Source: Rhodospira trueperi (GTDB lineage Bacteria; Pseudomonadota; Alphaproteobacteria; Rhodospirillales; Rhodospirillaceae). From it: a DNA stretch of 64,000 bases. Positions 27,195-39,584 of this stretch are shown piece after piece (positions within the stretch are counted from its first letter, which is position 1; the number at the start of each line of letters is the position of its first letter). The stretch lies in assembly GCF_900101965.1 (NCBI RefSeq), contig NZ_FNAP01000001.1, positions 248,001-312,000 of the forward strand, read 5' to 3'. The notes beneath the pieces were generated by a model, which searched no databases, was not told the DNA's origin, and saw only the letters and a list, made by a program, of their open reading frames with translations. Both the position numbers and the translations under genes were made by a program.

Positions 27195-27508
27195 GGCACG
27201 CCCTCCTCATAGACCCGGCCGCGAAAATCATCCGACGTCCTGCGCAGGTCAACAACATCGCAAACCCAGGGGACAGCGGTGTCCTCCAGCGCCTCGCGCA
27301 GATCGGCGATGACCAGCGGGTTCATGTCTGGCGGGGCGTCGACGGCGATGTCCACGTCGCTGCCGGGCCAGGCCGTGCCCGTTGCCCGCGAGCCGAACAG
27401 CCACGCCTGCGCGCCCGTGCCGGCCAGCGCCTCCCGCACCACGTCGCGCAGCGTCGCGAGGTAGCGGGCGTGGCGGTCGGACTCTGTTTCTTGCAGCACG
27501 GTCGGCAT
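27182..27508 (-). CDS. Minimal nucleotidyltransferase (MNT) of a HEPN/MNT pair
   Basis: A 108-residue DNA-polymerase-beta-like nucleotidyltransferase. The catalytic signature GSRATGTAWPGSDVDIAVD (G-S followed by D-x-D) is complete, so the enzyme should be active. It is encoded first and overlaps the HEPN gene, the usual order for this subfamily. It is located between uvrA and paaK on the same strand, 14 bases after the uvrA stop would be in the opposite reading direction sense, i.e. just upstream of the HEPN gene. Confidence 0.85.
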   Translation of the reverse strand: MPTVLQETESDRHARYLATLRDVVREALAGTGAQAWLFGSRATGTAWPGSDVDIAVDAPPDMNPLVIADLREALEDTAVPWVCDVVDLRRTSDDFRGRVYEEGVPWTE

Positions 27509-27522
27509 GGGGTTTCCTGCGT

Positions 27523-30393
<2,871 letters not shown>

Positions 30394-30672
30394 GGTCCGC
30401 CGATGGTTGAGGGGTCGAGGGCGATGCGTCGTACATAGAAGGCCCGGCGGGGTGGGACAAGCGAGGCCCCAGGATGGCGCGCCGCGCAAACGGCTTGCCG
30501 CTCCGTTGCGATCCCGGCATGGTGGGCGCCCACCGCCGAGTCGTTCGGGGGCTTGCCCCTTGCGCCGCCTTGGTATACACAGCCGCGCCGCCCGGGGAAG
30601 TGTTCCGGGGTGGTCGGTCCCTCGACGCGATGTTGGCCGAGTGATCCCGTTGCGACGGAAGGTTTTTTCCCC

Positions 30673-31530
30673 GTGATCCAGATCGAAGGTGTTTCCAAGG
30701 CGTTCGGCGGCCTGCGAGCCGTCGACTCGGTGCATTTCACGGTGGCGACCGGCGGCATCACCGGCCTGATCGGACCCAACGGCGCCGGCAAGACCACGCT
30801 GTTTTCGATCCTGGCCGGGTTCCTGCACCCCGACGAGGGCCGCGTGATCCTGGACGGGGAGGACGTCACCGGCCTGCCGCCGCACAAGCTGTTCCATCGC
30901 GGGCTGGTGCGCACCTTCCAGATCCCCAAGGAATTCTCCCGCATGACGGTGCGGGACAACCTGATGATCGTGCCGCCGGGGCAGTCCGGCGAGGTGCTTG
31001 CCAACGCTTGGTTCCGCTGGGGCGCGGTGCGCCGCGAGGACACGCGGGTGCGCGCCAAGGTGGATGAGGTCCTGGAGTTCTTGAATCTGACCCATGTGGC
31101 CGACGAACTGGCGGGCAACCTGTCCGGCGGGCAGAAGAAGCTGCTGGAACTCGGCCGCACCATGATGATCGACGCCAAGGTCGTGCTGCTCGACGAGCCC
31201 GGCGCTGGCGTCAACCGCACCTTGCTGAACAACATCCGCGACGCCATCCGTCGGCTGAATCAGGATCGCGGCTACACCTTTTGTCTGATCGAGCACGATA
31301 TGGACCTGATCGCCCAGTTGTGCGATCCGGTGGTGGTGATGGCGCAGGGGCAGGTGCTGACCCAGGGCTCCATGGACGAGATTCGGGCCAACACCGAGGT
31401 TCAGGATGCCTATCTGGGCGGTGGGGTCTCCGGGCGCGGGGTGTCGGCCATGACCGACGACGACATCGGCAAGGGCGGCAACGGTGCCACCGATGGGGCG
31501 GATGAGACCGACGAGGAGTGGCGGCCATGA
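30673..31530 (+). CDS. livG: Branched-chain amino acid-type ABC transporter ATPase LivG
   Basis: The first ATP-binding subunit of a HAAT-family importer (285 residues). Walker A is [11 protein letters not shown], the signature is [13 protein letters not shown], and Walker B is [31 protein letters not shown] is typical of LivG. The start is a GTG at 30673 with GGAAGG ten bases upstream. After the usual end (AYLGGG) there is an extra tail of about 35 residues rich in Asp, Gly and Glu ([19 protein letters not shown]), which is unusual. It diverges from uvrA across 279 bases. The substrate is not deducible; the neighbouring paaK hints at aromatic acids. Confidence 0.9.
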   Translation: MIQIEGVSKAFGGLRAVDSVHFTVATGGITGLIGPNGAGKTTLFSILAGFLHPDEGRVILDGEDVTGLPPHKLFHRGLVRTFQIPKEFSRMTVRDNLMIVPPGQSGEVLANAWFRWGAVRREDTRVRAKVDEVLEFLNLTHVADELAGNLSGGQKKLLELGRTMMIDAKVVLLDEPGAGVNRTLLNNIRDAIRRLNQDRGYTFCLIEHDMDLIAQLCDPVVVMAQGQVLTQGSMDEIRANTEVQDAYLGGGVSGRGVSAMTDDDIGKGGNGATDGADETDEEWRP

Positions 31531-32231
31531 CCCTGCTGGCCATTGAGGGACTGACCGGCGGGTACGGCGGGGCGGACATCCTGCACGGGGTCGACCTGCG
31601 GGTGGAGCCGGGCGAGATGGTGGTTATCATCGGCCCCAACGGCGCCGGCAAATCGACCCTGATGAAGGCGGCCTTCGGGCTGGTGAAGATCCGCGAGGGC
31701 GCGGTGCTGTTCGAGCGGCGTGATATCACCGCGCTGCGGCCGGATCAGATCGTGCGTCAGGGGATTTCGTATGTGCCCCAGGAACAGAACGTGTTCCCCT
31801 CCATGACCGTGGAGGAAAACCTCGAGATGGGCGCCTTCATCCGGAATGATGATATCCGTCCGCAAATGGACAGAATCTATACCTTTTTTCCACGTCTGGC
31901 GGAGCGGCGCGATCAGGTCGCGGGCTCCATGTCGGGCGGCGAGCGGCAGATGCTGGCCATGGGCCGGGCGCTGATGCTGGAACCCAAGCTGTTGTTGCTG
32001 GACGAACCGACGGCCGGGCTGTCGCCGATCTTCATCGACCAGACGTTCGAGCGCATCCGCAAGATCAACGAGGCCGGGATCGGGATCCTGATGGTCGAGC
32101 AGAACGCCAAGCAGGCGCTGGCGGTGTGTGATCGTGGCTATGTGCTGACCATGGGGCGGAACCGGGTCGACGACACCGGCCCCAATCTGTTGGCCAACAA
32201 GGACGTGGCCGAAATGTTCCTGGGCGGCTGA
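31527..32231 (+). CDS. livF: Branched-chain amino acid-type ABC transporter ATPase LivF
   Basis: The second ATP-binding subunit (234 residues). Walker A is [16 protein letters not shown], the signature is [15 protein letters not shown], and Walker B is [34 protein letters not shown] is a LivF hallmark. ATG 31527 overlaps the livG stop as ATGA and has GAGGAG upstream; a GTG three codons earlier at 31518 is a weaker alternative. Confidence 0.94.
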   Translation: MTLLAIEGLTGGYGGADILHGVDLRVEPGEMVVIIGPNGAGKSTLMKAAFGLVKIREGAVLFERRDITALRPDQIVRQGISYVPQEQNVFPSMTVEENLEMGAFIRNDDIRPQMDRIYTFFPRLAERRDQVAGSMSGGERQMLAMGRALMLEPKLLLLDEPTAGLSPIFIDQTFERIRKINEAGIGILMVEQNAKQALAVCDRGYVLTMGRNRVDDTGPNLLANKDVAEMFLGG

Positions 32232-32247
32232 CGGGAGACGCGGCACG

Positions 32248-33111
32248 ATGGCGACCGACCTTCTGCAATTGGCGATCTATGGCGTTGTTTCGGGCAGCAT
32301 TCTGACGCTGGGCGCCATCGGTGTGTCGCTGATCTACGGTATTCTTCGCTTCGCTCATTTCGCGCATGGCGATTTAATGGCCGTCGGGGCCTACTTCGCG
32401 TTCTCGCTGGTGGCCGGGCTCGGTTTTCCGCTGTGGGCATCGGCGCCGTTCGCGGTGGCCGGAACCGCGCTGGTGGCCGTGGCCATTGATCAGACGGTCT
32501 ATCGGCGGTTGCGACGGGTCTCACCCATCATCCTTCTGATTTCCTCCTTCGGCATCGCCATTGCCCTACGCAGCGTGGTCCAGCTCATCTGGGGGCCGCA
32601 CAATCAGGTCTATGCCAGCGGCATCCAATTGCCGTGGCGAGTCGGCGACATCGTGATCAAGCCGGACCATGTGTGGATCGTTCTGGGGGCCATCGTGCTG
32701 GTGACCGCGCTGCACCTGTTCCTGACACGGACCAAGATGGGCAAGGCGATGCGGGCCATGAGCGACAACATGGACCTCGCGCTGGTCTCCGGTATTCCGT
32801 CGGAGAGGGTCATCGTGGTCACCTGGGCCGTGGGCGGCGGCATGGCGGCGGTGGCCGGCATCTTCCTGGGCATGGATACGCGCCTGCATCCGGTGATGGG
32901 GTGGTCGCTGCTGCTGCCGGTGTTCGCCGCCGCGATCCTGGGCGGCATCGGCCGACCCTACGGCGCCATCGCCGGCGGCATGGTGATCGGGCTGGCCATG
33001 GAGATGTCCACCGTGGTCATCGACCCGACCTACAAGCCAGCGGTGGCCTTCGCGCTGATGGTCCTGATGCTGATCGTGCGCCCACAGGGCCTGTTCAAGG
33101 GGAACCCGTGA
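32248..33111 (+). CDS. livH: Branched-chain amino acid-type ABC transporter permease LivH
   Basis: An inner-membrane permease of 287 residues with about eight helices. Family signatures are YGVVSGSILTLGAIGVSLIYGILRFAHFAHGD (spread over residues 9-40) and the cytoplasmic loop TKMGKAMRAMSDNMDLALVSGIPSERVI. The C-terminus ends VRPQGLFKG. Its stop TGA shares its A with the livM start (TGATG). Confidence 0.93.
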   Translation: MATDLLQLAIYGVVSGSILTLGAIGVSLIYGILRFAHFAHGDLMAVGAYFAFSLVAGLGFPLWASAPFAVAGTALVAVAIDQTVYRRLRRVSPIILLISSFGIAIALRSVVQLIWGPHNQVYASGIQLPWRVGDIVIKPDHVWIVLGAIVLVTALHLFLTRTKMGKAMRAMSDNMDLALVSGIPSERVIVVTWAVGGGMAAVAGIFLGMDTRLHPVMGWSLLLPVFAAAILGGIGRPYGAIAGGMVIGLAMEMSTVVIDPTYKPAVAFALMVLMLIVRPQGLFKGNP

Positions 33112-34049
33112 TGGAACTCGGCGGCCTTCTGACCTACGGCGTCTTCTTCCTGACCCAGGCGGGCATCTACGCGGTGCTGGCGCTGGGGCTGAACGTGCAG
33201 TACGGCCTGACCGGGCAGATCAACATCGGCGTCGCCGGGTTCTTCGCCGTCGGCGCCTACACCAGCGCCATTCTGACGACGGCCACGAGTTCCGCTCATC
33301 TGGGCGGCTTTGATCTGCCGTTCCTGGTGGGGATCGCGGGGGCCATGGCCGCGTCGGCCATCGTCGCCGTGGGCATCGGGTGGGTGACCATGCGACTGCG
33401 TTCGGACTATCTGGCCATCGCGACCATCGGTATCGCCGAGATCATCCGGCTTGCCTTCAAGAACGAGGAATGGCTGACCAACGGCGTGCGCGGGATCCCC
33501 GGCATTCCCAGGCCGTTCGTCGAAACCTTGGGCGCGGATCCCCTCATTTCCCTGGGCGTGGTGTTGGGGTTCATCCTGCTGGGATACTGGATGGTGGAGC
33601 GGGCACGGCGCTCCCCCTGGGGCCGGGTCCTGAGGGCCATTCGGGAAAACGAGGACGGTGTGATGGCCGCCGGCAAGAACGTGGCTCGCTTCCGCCTGCA
33701 GGCGTTCGTGTTCGGCTCCAGCCTGATGGGCATGGCCGGGGGCCTGTACGCCCACTTCCTCGGTTTCATCAGCCCAGAGGCGTTCATGCCGCTGTACGGG
33801 ACCTTCCTGGTGTGGGTGATGCTGATCGCTGGCGGCGCCGGAAACAACCGGGGCGCCGTGCTGGGGGCCTTCGCCATCTGGATGCTGTGGTCGGCGACAG
33901 ACTCGTTGACGAGGGAGTTGGGCGCCGAATACGCCACCCAGGCGGGTGCGCTCCGTGTGCTGCTGATCGGGGTGCTGCTGCAGGTGATCCTGATCGCCCG
34001 CCCGCAGGGCATCCTGCCCGAGCATGGGCGGCGCAAGGGATCGCGGTAG
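33111..34049 (+). CDS. livM: Branched-chain amino acid-type ABC transporter permease LivM
   Basis: The second permease (312 residues). The N-terminal membrane part has AGIYAVLALGLNVQYGLTGQINIGVAGFFAVGAYTS across residues ~17-52, and the coupling loop is SPWGRVLRAIRENEDGVMAAGKNVARFRLQAFV. It ends with IARPQGILPEHGR. No periplasmic binding protein gene (livK/J) follows; the operon stops here, three bases before the convergent bamE-like stop. The partial BMP-family binding protein at the window end belongs to a different transporter type. Confidence 0.93.
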   Translation: MELGGLLTYGVFFLTQAGIYAVLALGLNVQYGLTGQINIGVAGFFAVGAYTSAILTTATSSAHLGGFDLPFLVGIAGAMAASAIVAVGIGWVTMRLRSDYLAIATIGIAEIIRLAFKNEEWLTNGVRGIPGIPRPFVETLGADPLISLGVVLGFILLGYWMVERARRSPWGRVLRAIRENEDGVMAAGKNVARFRLQAFVFGSSLMGMAGGLYAHFLGFISPEAFMPLYGTFLVWVMLIAGGAGNNRGAVLGAFAIWMLWSATDSLTRELGAEYATQAGALRVLLIGVLLQVILIARPQGILPEHGRRKGSR

Positions 34050-34052
34050 CGG

Positions 34053-34550
34053 TTACAGCCCTGGAATTTCCTGCGTCATACCGCCGTCCGCGCCCTCGAA
34101 GCGCCCGAGGTTGCCGAGCAGCTGTTCCATGATGCTGAGTTCGTTGCCCAAGGTGGGCGTCTCCCGCTGCACCACGTCCACGTTGCGCCCGTCGTCCAGG
34201 CCGAGTTCGCGCAACTCGCTGACCCGTCCGTTGCTGTCGAACGAAATGGCCAGCACGCGCCGGTCCAGTTCCTCGCGCTTGAAGACCGCGTATTGCTGGG
34301 TCCGGGCGCTGATGTAATACCAGGTTTCGTCGTCGAACGTGGCGGTGGCGGACGGCGTGCCGAGCAACGCGGCAACCTCTGCCCGGGTTTGTTTGCCGAC
34401 CTCGATCTGGTCCACGCGCTCCCGGGTGGGGTCGTTACCACGCGCGGCGATGTCCGGGGCGCAAGCGCCAAGCGTCAGGACGACACAGACAGCCGTTGCC
34501 TTGGCGATCCTTGACGGGTCGACTCGACGGAAAACGGGACGAATGGCCAA
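34053..34550 (-). CDS. bamE: Outer-membrane assembly lipoprotein, BamE/SmpA family
   Basis: A 165-residue lipoprotein of the BAM beta-barrel assembly complex. A signal region AKATAVCVVLTLGAC has its lipobox Cys at about residue 30. The core IEVGKQTRAEVAALLGTPS and ETWYYISARTQQYAVFKREELDRRVLAI is typical of BamE. The start is TTG at 34550 with GGGAGGA upstream. Divergent to the bc1 chaperone gene, an arrangement common in alphaproteobacteria. Confidence 0.88.
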   Translation of the reverse strand: MAIRPVFRRVDPSRIAKATAVCVVLTLGACAPDIAARGNDPTRERVDQIEVGKQTRAEVAALLGTPSATATFDDETWYYISARTQQYAVFKREELDRRVLAISFDSNGRVSELRELGLDDGRNVDVVQRETPTLGNELSIMEQLLGNLGRFEGADGGMTQEIPGL

Positions 34551-34716
34551 GAGATGTCCTCCCAGGACGAACGGTCTTCCCGGGGTGCCGCGTCAAGGTT
34601 TTGCGCGGCCTGCCCAGGCCCCTTAATATACCAACGACACCGGTTTGTGAAAGGGTGCCCCGACGCGGTCGACAGGGCCGGGCAGGGCGCCGCAAGGAGA
34701 TGGATTTCGCAAGATC

Positions 34717-35328
34717 ATGTTCAGTCGATTGTTTGGTGCCCGCTCCCGCGAGCGGGCGCAGTCCCGGGCCGTCGTCGAGGCCCTCTATGCCGAGGTCGTC
34801 CGGCGGACGCGCCAACCCGTTTTCTATCTCGACTGGGGCGTGCCCGACACGCTGGACGGTCGCTACGATATGCTCGTTCTGCACATGCATGCCATCTTCC
34901 GGCGGCTCGGGGCTTTGCAGCAGGAGCAGGCGCAGGAAACAGGAGGCCGGAAGGAGGAGACCGAGGCGGCCGGCCTGTCCCAGGCGCTGTTCGATCACAT
35001 GATCCGTGACCTCGATTCCAATCTGCGGGAGGCCGGCGTCAGCGACATGCGCATCGGATCGCGCATGAAAAAGCTGGCGCGAGGGTTCTACGGTCGCGTG
35101 ACCACCTATGACGCGGCCCTGAGCTCGGGGGACGACGCCGCGCTTCGGGATGCGCTCGACCGCAATGTCTACCAGAAGGTCGCGGCGCCACCCGAGGCCC
35201 TGGCCGCCCTGACCGCGTATGTGCGCGATGTCATGGCGGCGGCGGACGGCTGGACCTGGGAGTCGCTGTCGCGCGGTGTCGTCCGGTACCCGGATCCGGC
35301 GGGTCCATCCCGGGAGTCGGCGTCGTGA
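34717..35328 (+). CDS. Ubiquinol-cytochrome c chaperone (CBP3/UQCC1 family)
   Basis: A 203-residue homologue of the mitochondrial cytochrome bc1 assembly factor CBP3/UQCC1. FYLDWGVPDTLDGRYDMLVLHMHAIFRRL and ALFDHMIRDLDSNLREAGVSDMRIGSRMKKLARGFYGR, each spread over about 30-40 residues, are diagnostic. It probably assists assembly of the bc1 complex, whose genes are not in the window. The end overlaps the next gene by four bases (GTGA). Confidence 0.9.
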   Translation: MFSRLFGARSRERAQSRAVVEALYAEVVRRTRQPVFYLDWGVPDTLDGRYDMLVLHMHAIFRRLGALQQEQAQETGGRKEETEAAGLSQALFDHMIRDLDSNLREAGVSDMRIGSRMKKLARGFYGRVTTYDAALSSGDDAALRDALDRNVYQKVAAPPEALAALTAYVRDVMAAADGWTWESLSRGVVRYPDPAGPSRESAS

Positions 35329-35912
35329 CCGAGGCACCACAGCACATGCATCCCGAGTTTTCCCGCAGGGTTGCCGTGGCCTCGCTTCCGGCCGACGGAC
35401 GGGAGATGGTGGTTGCGGCTGACGTGGACGAACGGCGGGCACTGGCGGATCGGTTCGGTCTGGCGGCGCTCCACAGGCTCGCGGCGACAGTGACGATCCG
35501 GCCCCTGGGCGGGGGGCGCGGCGTGACGCGGGCGGAAGTGACGGGCACCCTGGAGGCCGAGGTTGAGCAGACCTGCGTGGTCACGCTTCAACCGCTGTCC
35601 CGAACCGTACAGGAGGCCCTTCGCGTGCGGTTCTCCGATGAGGCCGGCTCGGATGTCCCGGAAACGGCGCTGGATTTCGATCCGGCCGGGGATGACGATC
35701 CCCCCGATCCGATCCTCGACGGGGAAATCGATTTGGGCGAGGTCCTGGCGGAGGCGCTGGGGCTGGCGTTGGACCCGCATCCCCGCGCCGATGGCGTGGC
35801 GTTTGACGCAACGGCCTGGACCGGCGCGCCGGTTCCGCAGGAAGAGGAAAAGGTGGCCGACGGCCCGTTCGCGGCGCTCGCGGCGATCAAGGCGCGGTCG
35901 CGGTCTTCGTGA
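35325..35912 (+). CDS. DUF177 (YceD family) protein
   Basis: A 195-residue acidic protein of the YceD/DUF177 family, almost always encoded just before rpmF. Members are implicated in 23S rRNA metabolism. Diagnostic regions are TLEAEVEQTCVVTLQPLSRTVQEAL (around 62-86) and DPILDGEIDLGEVLAEALGLALDPHPRADG (around 125-155). The GTG start at 35325 overlaps the preceding stop. Confidence 0.9.
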   Translation: MTEAPQHMHPEFSRRVAVASLPADGREMVVAADVDERRALADRFGLAALHRLAATVTIRPLGGGRGVTRAEVTGTLEAEVEQTCVVTLQPLSRTVQEALRVRFSDEAGSDVPETALDFDPAGDDDPPDPILDGEIDLGEVLAEALGLALDPHPRADGVAFDATAWTGAPVPQEEEKVADGPFAALAAIKARSRSS

Positions 35913-36059
35913 AAAACAGCGACTCGGTCACCTCCCGTCGCTTGCGGGGCCGAGTGAATTCCGTTACACAGACGCGCTCGTGCCTGGGGTCGGAGGCGAA
36001 GGTTTCCCCGTCCCTGTTTCCTCAGGCTTTGCGCGACTTCGACAATGTGGACAGGTCCG

Positions 36060-36242
36060 ATGGCGGTACCCAAGAGCAAAATATCGAAATCCCGGCGCAA
36101 CATGCGACGGGCACATCACGCGGTCAAAAGCGGCCCTTACAGCGAATGCCCGAACTGCGGGGAGCTGAAGCGGCCCCATCACGTCTGCGCGCATTGCGGC
36201 CATTACGACGGCCGTGAGGTCGTCAATCCCGAGGCGGCCTGA
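36060..36242 (+). CDS. rpmF: 50S ribosomal protein L32
   Basis: A 60-residue ribosomal protein. [20 protein letters not shown] is the conserved N-terminus. A zinc-ribbon type C-x2-C...C-x2-C is present (CPNCG and CAHCG), so this is the zinc-binding form. Context DUF177-rpmF-plsX-fabH is the classical fatty acid/ribosome cluster. Confidence 0.97.
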   Translation: MAVPKSKISKSRRNMRRAHHAVKSGPYSECPNCGELKRPHHVCAHCGHYDGREVVNPEAA

Positions 36243-36308
36243 TAAGATCATGCAGGGGCGCGCCATCGAACCGCGCGCCGACACCCGAACCCGTTGAATG
36301 GGGGCCTC

Positions 36309-37370
36309 GTGAGCGGACGCCTCACCCTTTCCCTGGACGCGATGGGGGGCGATCATGCCCCTGACATCGTTCTGAAGGGAGTCCAGATCGCCCGTACCCG
36401 GCATCCGGATGTGCGGTTTCTTCTGCACGGCGATGAGGCCGTGCTGGGGCCCATGCTGGCGCGGGATCGGACGCTGGCCGACGCTTGCGAGATTCGGCAT
36501 GCCGACGGCGTGGTGGGCAACGACGAGAAGCCGTCCCAGGCGCTGCGGCGCGGGCGGGACAGCAGCCTCTGGAAGGCCATTCAGGCGGTCAAGGACGGTG
36601 AGGCCGCCGGTATGGTCTCGGCCGGCAACACCGGCGCCTTCATGGCCATGGCGAAGCTGTCGCTGCGCACGCTGCCGGGCATTGACCGGCCGGCGATGGC
36701 CGCGCTCATGCCGACCCAGCGCGGCGATCTGGTGATGCTGGATCTGGGCGCCAATGCCGAGTGCGACACTGACAATCTGGTTCAGTTCGCCATTATGGGC
36801 GAGGTGTTCGCCCGCACTGTTCTGGGCCTTGAGCAGCCCAATATCGGCCTGCTCAACATCGGCACCGAAGACCAGAAGGGCACCGAAACTCTGCGTCAGA
36901 CCTCCGCCATTCTGCGCGACAGCACACTGCCGATCCGATTCCACGGGTTTGTCGAGGGCGACGACATCGGCAAGGGCACGGTCGATGTCGTGGTGACGGA
37001 CGGATTCACCGGCAATGTCGCCCTCAAGGCGATTGAGGGAACATCCAAGCTGTATTCGTCCTTCATGCGACGGGCCTTTGAAAGTTCGATCATCAGCCGC
37101 ATCGGCTACCTGATGGTGCGCACGGCCGTGAACAAGGTCCGCGCCCGGGTGGATCCCCGGCGTTACAATGGGGCCATGTTCCTGGGTCTGAACGGAATCG
37201 CCGTGAAATCGCATGGCGGCACGGATGCCGTCGGGTTTGCCAACGCCGTGTGCGTGGCCGTGGACCTGGGCACGCACGGGTTCAACGAGACCATCAAAGG
37301 CGAGTTCATGAAAGTGCAGCGGGCCTCGGGACTCGATCCGGAGACGCTTGAAAGAGCGGCGAACGGCTGA
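36309..37370 (+). CDS. plsX: Phosphate acyltransferase PlsX
   Basis: Converts acyl-ACP to acyl-phosphate for phospholipid synthesis (353 residues). The N-terminus [14 protein letters not shown] and the internal [24 protein letters not shown] and [15 protein letters not shown] are diagnostic. I chose the GTG at 36309, giving [10 protein letters not shown], with GGGGG just upstream; a TTG at 36294 would add five residues. The stop overlaps the fabH start (TGATG). Confidence 0.95.
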   Translation: MSGRLTLSLDAMGGDHAPDIVLKGVQIARTRHPDVRFLLHGDEAVLGPMLARDRTLADACEIRHADGVVGNDEKPSQALRRGRDSSLWKAIQAVKDGEAAGMVSAGNTGAFMAMAKLSLRTLPGIDRPAMAALMPTQRGDLVMLDLGANAECDTDNLVQFAIMGEVFARTVLGLEQPNIGLLNIGTEDQKGTETLRQTSAILRDSTLPIRFHGFVEGDDIGKGTVDVVVTDGFTGNVALKAIEGTSKLYSSFMRRAFESSIISRIGYLMVRTAVNKVRARVDPRRYNGAMFLGLNGIAVKSHGGTDAVGFANAVCVAVDLGTHGFNETIKGEFMKVQRASGLDPETLERAANG

Positions 37371-38344
37371 TGACACCGCGTTCCGTTCTTCTCGGGACCG
37401 GCTCGTACCTGCCGTCCCGCACTGTCACCAATGCCGAACTGACCGAGAGCATCGACACGACCGACGCCTGGATCCGCGAACGATCCGGGATCCAGGAGCG
37501 TCGCATTGCCGCGGACGGCGAATGCACGTCAGACTTGGCCATTCAGGCCGCGCGACGGTCTTTGGAGGGGACGCCCGTCGATCCGTCCGCCCTCGACCTG
37601 ATCGTGGTGGCGACGGCCACGCCCGATCAAACGTTCCCGGCAACGGCGACGAAGGTTCAGGCGGCGCTGGGCGCCATCGGCTGCATTGCCTTCGATGTCC
37701 AGGCGGTTTGCACCGGTTTCATCTACGCCCTGGCCACAGCCGACGCCTTTATCCGAGCCGGGCAGGTGCGTACTGCCCTGGTGGTCGGAGCCGAGACCTT
37801 CTCGCGCATCCTCGATTGGGAGGACCGCTCCACCTGTGTTCTGTTCGGTGATGGGGCCGGCGCGGTTGTCCTGAAAGCCGGGGAGGGGCGGGGCGACGCC
37901 TCCGACCGGGGAATCCTGTCGACTCATCTGCACGCCGATGGTCGCCAGCATGATCTGCTGTACGTTGACGGGGGGCCGTCCTCGACCCAGACTACCGGCT
38001 TCGTGCGCATGCAGGGCAAGGAGGTGTTCCGCCACGCGGTGGTGAACATGGCCCAGGTCGTGGACGAGGCGCTACGGGCCAACGGGGTGACGGTGGATGA
38101 TCTCGACTGGTTGGTTCCCCATCAGGCGAACCAGCGCATCCTGGAGGGCACGGCCCGCAAGATCGGTTTGCCGACCGAGAAGGTGATTTCCACCGTGGCG
38201 CGCCACGCCAACACGTCAGCCGCCTCCGTGCCGCTGGCGTTGGACGAGGCGATGCGGGACGGGCGAATCCGGCCGGGGCAGCTGGTTCTGCTTGAGGGCA
38301 TGGGCGGGGGCTTCACCTGGGGGGCGGCTCTGGTGCGCATCTGA
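37370..38344 (+). CDS. fabH: 3-oxoacyl-ACP synthase III FabH
   Basis: Initiates fatty acid synthesis by condensing acetyl-CoA with malonyl-ACP (324 residues). The catalytic triad is seen: Cys in [14 protein letters not shown] (around residue 113), His in [12 protein letters not shown] (around 250), Asn in [16 protein letters not shown] (around 281). [16 protein letters not shown] is the normal N-terminus. It is coupled to plsX by the TGATG junction. Confidence 0.97.
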   Translation: MTPRSVLLGTGSYLPSRTVTNAELTESIDTTDAWIRERSGIQERRIAADGECTSDLAIQAARRSLEGTPVDPSALDLIVVATATPDQTFPATATKVQAALGAIGCIAFDVQAVCTGFIYALATADAFIRAGQVRTALVVGAETFSRILDWEDRSTCVLFGDGAGAVVLKAGEGRGDASDRGILSTHLHADGRQHDLLYVDGGPSSTQTTGFVRMQGKEVFRHAVVNMAQVVDEALRANGVTVDDLDWLVPHQANQRILEGTARKIGLPTEKVISTVARHANTSAASVPLALDEAMRDGRIRPGQLVLLEGMGGGFTWGAALVRI

Positions 38345-38587
38345 CCCCGAAAAGGGGTCGGCGCCCGCCGTTGATCCGCTTCCATGCCGGTTTAATCTCC
38401 CCCCTCCAAACGACTGATATTGACGAATTTCCGGCAACCCAGTAATCTTGAAGCTTGGGTCTGGTGCGGGGCTGGCTCCGTATCGGCGGGGGCGTGTGTT
38501 CGGGATCGGTTGGTCACCTTTCCCGTGTCCTGTCTTGTGTCTCGGTCAATGGCATCGGGCAGGCAAAAGCAAAAGGGTCACGGTGGC

Positions 38588-38905
38588 ATGGGCAGCCAAA
38601 CCATCACGCGGTCGCAACTCAGCGAGGCGGTCTACCAGGAAGTCGGTCTGTCCCGGAACGAGTCGGCGGATCTGCTTGAATCCGTTCTTGATGAAATGTC
38701 TCAGGCTCTGGCGCGCGGAGAAACGGTCAAGATTTCCTCTTTTGGAAGCTTCTCGGTGCGCGAGAAGGGGCAACGCATCGGTCGCAATCCCAAGACCGGC
38801 GAGGAGGTCCCCATCATGCCGCGCAAGGTGCTGGTCTTTCGTCCGTCTCAATTGCTCAAGAGCCGTATCAACAAGGCCGCGACATCCCGCGCCGGGAGCG
38901 CGTGA
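38588..38905 (+). CDS. ihfA: Integration host factor subunit alpha
   Basis: A 105-residue DNA-bending protein of the HU/IHF family. [27 protein letters not shown] and [29 protein letters not shown], with the Pro-tipped beta arm GRNPKTG, identify IhfA. The open frame extends upstream to 38420, but ATG 38588 fits the family start. The 243 bases after fabH are otherwise free of genes. The stop overlaps the merR start region (GTGATG). Confidence 0.95.
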   Translation: MGSQTITRSQLSEAVYQEVGLSRNESADLLESVLDEMSQALARGETVKISSFGSFSVREKGQRIGRNPKTGEEVPIMPRKVLVFRPSQLLKSRINKAATSRAGSA

Positions 38906-39549
38906 TGGCCAGCGCCGGTGTTCCTGAACGAAAGGAGAAGGCCGTGGCGGAAGGCCAGGCCCGGGATGCGGGTGGGCGCCGTTCCCAGAAGTCCGACGCC
39001 GCGTTTCGCACCATCAGCGAGGTCGCGGCGGAATTGGACGTCCCCCAACATGTGCTGCGGTTCTGGGAGACCAAGTTTTCGCAGATCCGCCCCATGAAGA
39101 GGGGCGGGGGGCGACGCTACTACCGTCCCGAGGACGTCATTCTCCTCACCACCCTTCGTGACCTCCTGTATCGCGAGGGTTACACCATTAAGGGTGTGCA
39201 AAAGCTGCTGCGCGACAACGGCGCCAAGGCCCTTGTCACCACGGTTCGGGAACGCCAGGAGAAAGCCGAGGGCGGCATGGTCGGTCCCGTCGGTCTGGCC
39301 CTGTCGGATGACCGCGAGAGCCTGGAATTCGAGGGCGGGGACGATGAGCCCGACTCCATGCTTGTGGAGGGCGCCGACGATGATGCGGACGCAGCGGATT
39401 TCGATGGTCCGGCCATGGCCGACTCGACGGGCGGCTTGGACGATCCGTTGCGGGGCGACCTGATCAAGGTGGTCGATGATCTTGTGGCGCTGCGGGCCCT
39501 GCTGCGTCAGGCGCTGGATGCGACGCGCCCGCCGCCGCCCCCGCCCTGA
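38905..39549 (+). CDS. MerR-family transcriptional regulator
   Basis: A 214-residue regulator. The winged helix lies at residues ~33-105 ([25 protein letters not shown], then [36 protein letters not shown]). The following linker is very acidic ([27 protein letters not shown]) and the end is a run of prolines. Always found after ihfA in alphaproteobacteria. No metal-binding cysteines are present, so it is not a metal sensor of the classical type. ATG 38905 has GGGAG six bases upstream. Confidence 0.88.
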   Translation: MASAGVPERKEKAVAEGQARDAGGRRSQKSDAAFRTISEVAAELDVPQHVLRFWETKFSQIRPMKRGGGRRYYRPEDVILLTTLRDLLYREGYTIKGVQKLLRDNGAKALVTTVRERQEKAEGGMVGPVGLALSDDRESLEFEGGDDEPDSMLVEGADDDADAADFDGPAMADSTGGLDDPLRGDLIKVVDDLVALRALLRQALDATRPPPPPP

Positions 39550-39584
39550 GGACCGGGACCCGCAGTCCATCATCTCTCCGCCTA

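Noticed and set aside
34047-34055. Very close convergent stops of livM and bamE (three bases apart)
   Set aside because: Tight convergent ends are frequent in this window and no unusual structure is present there.
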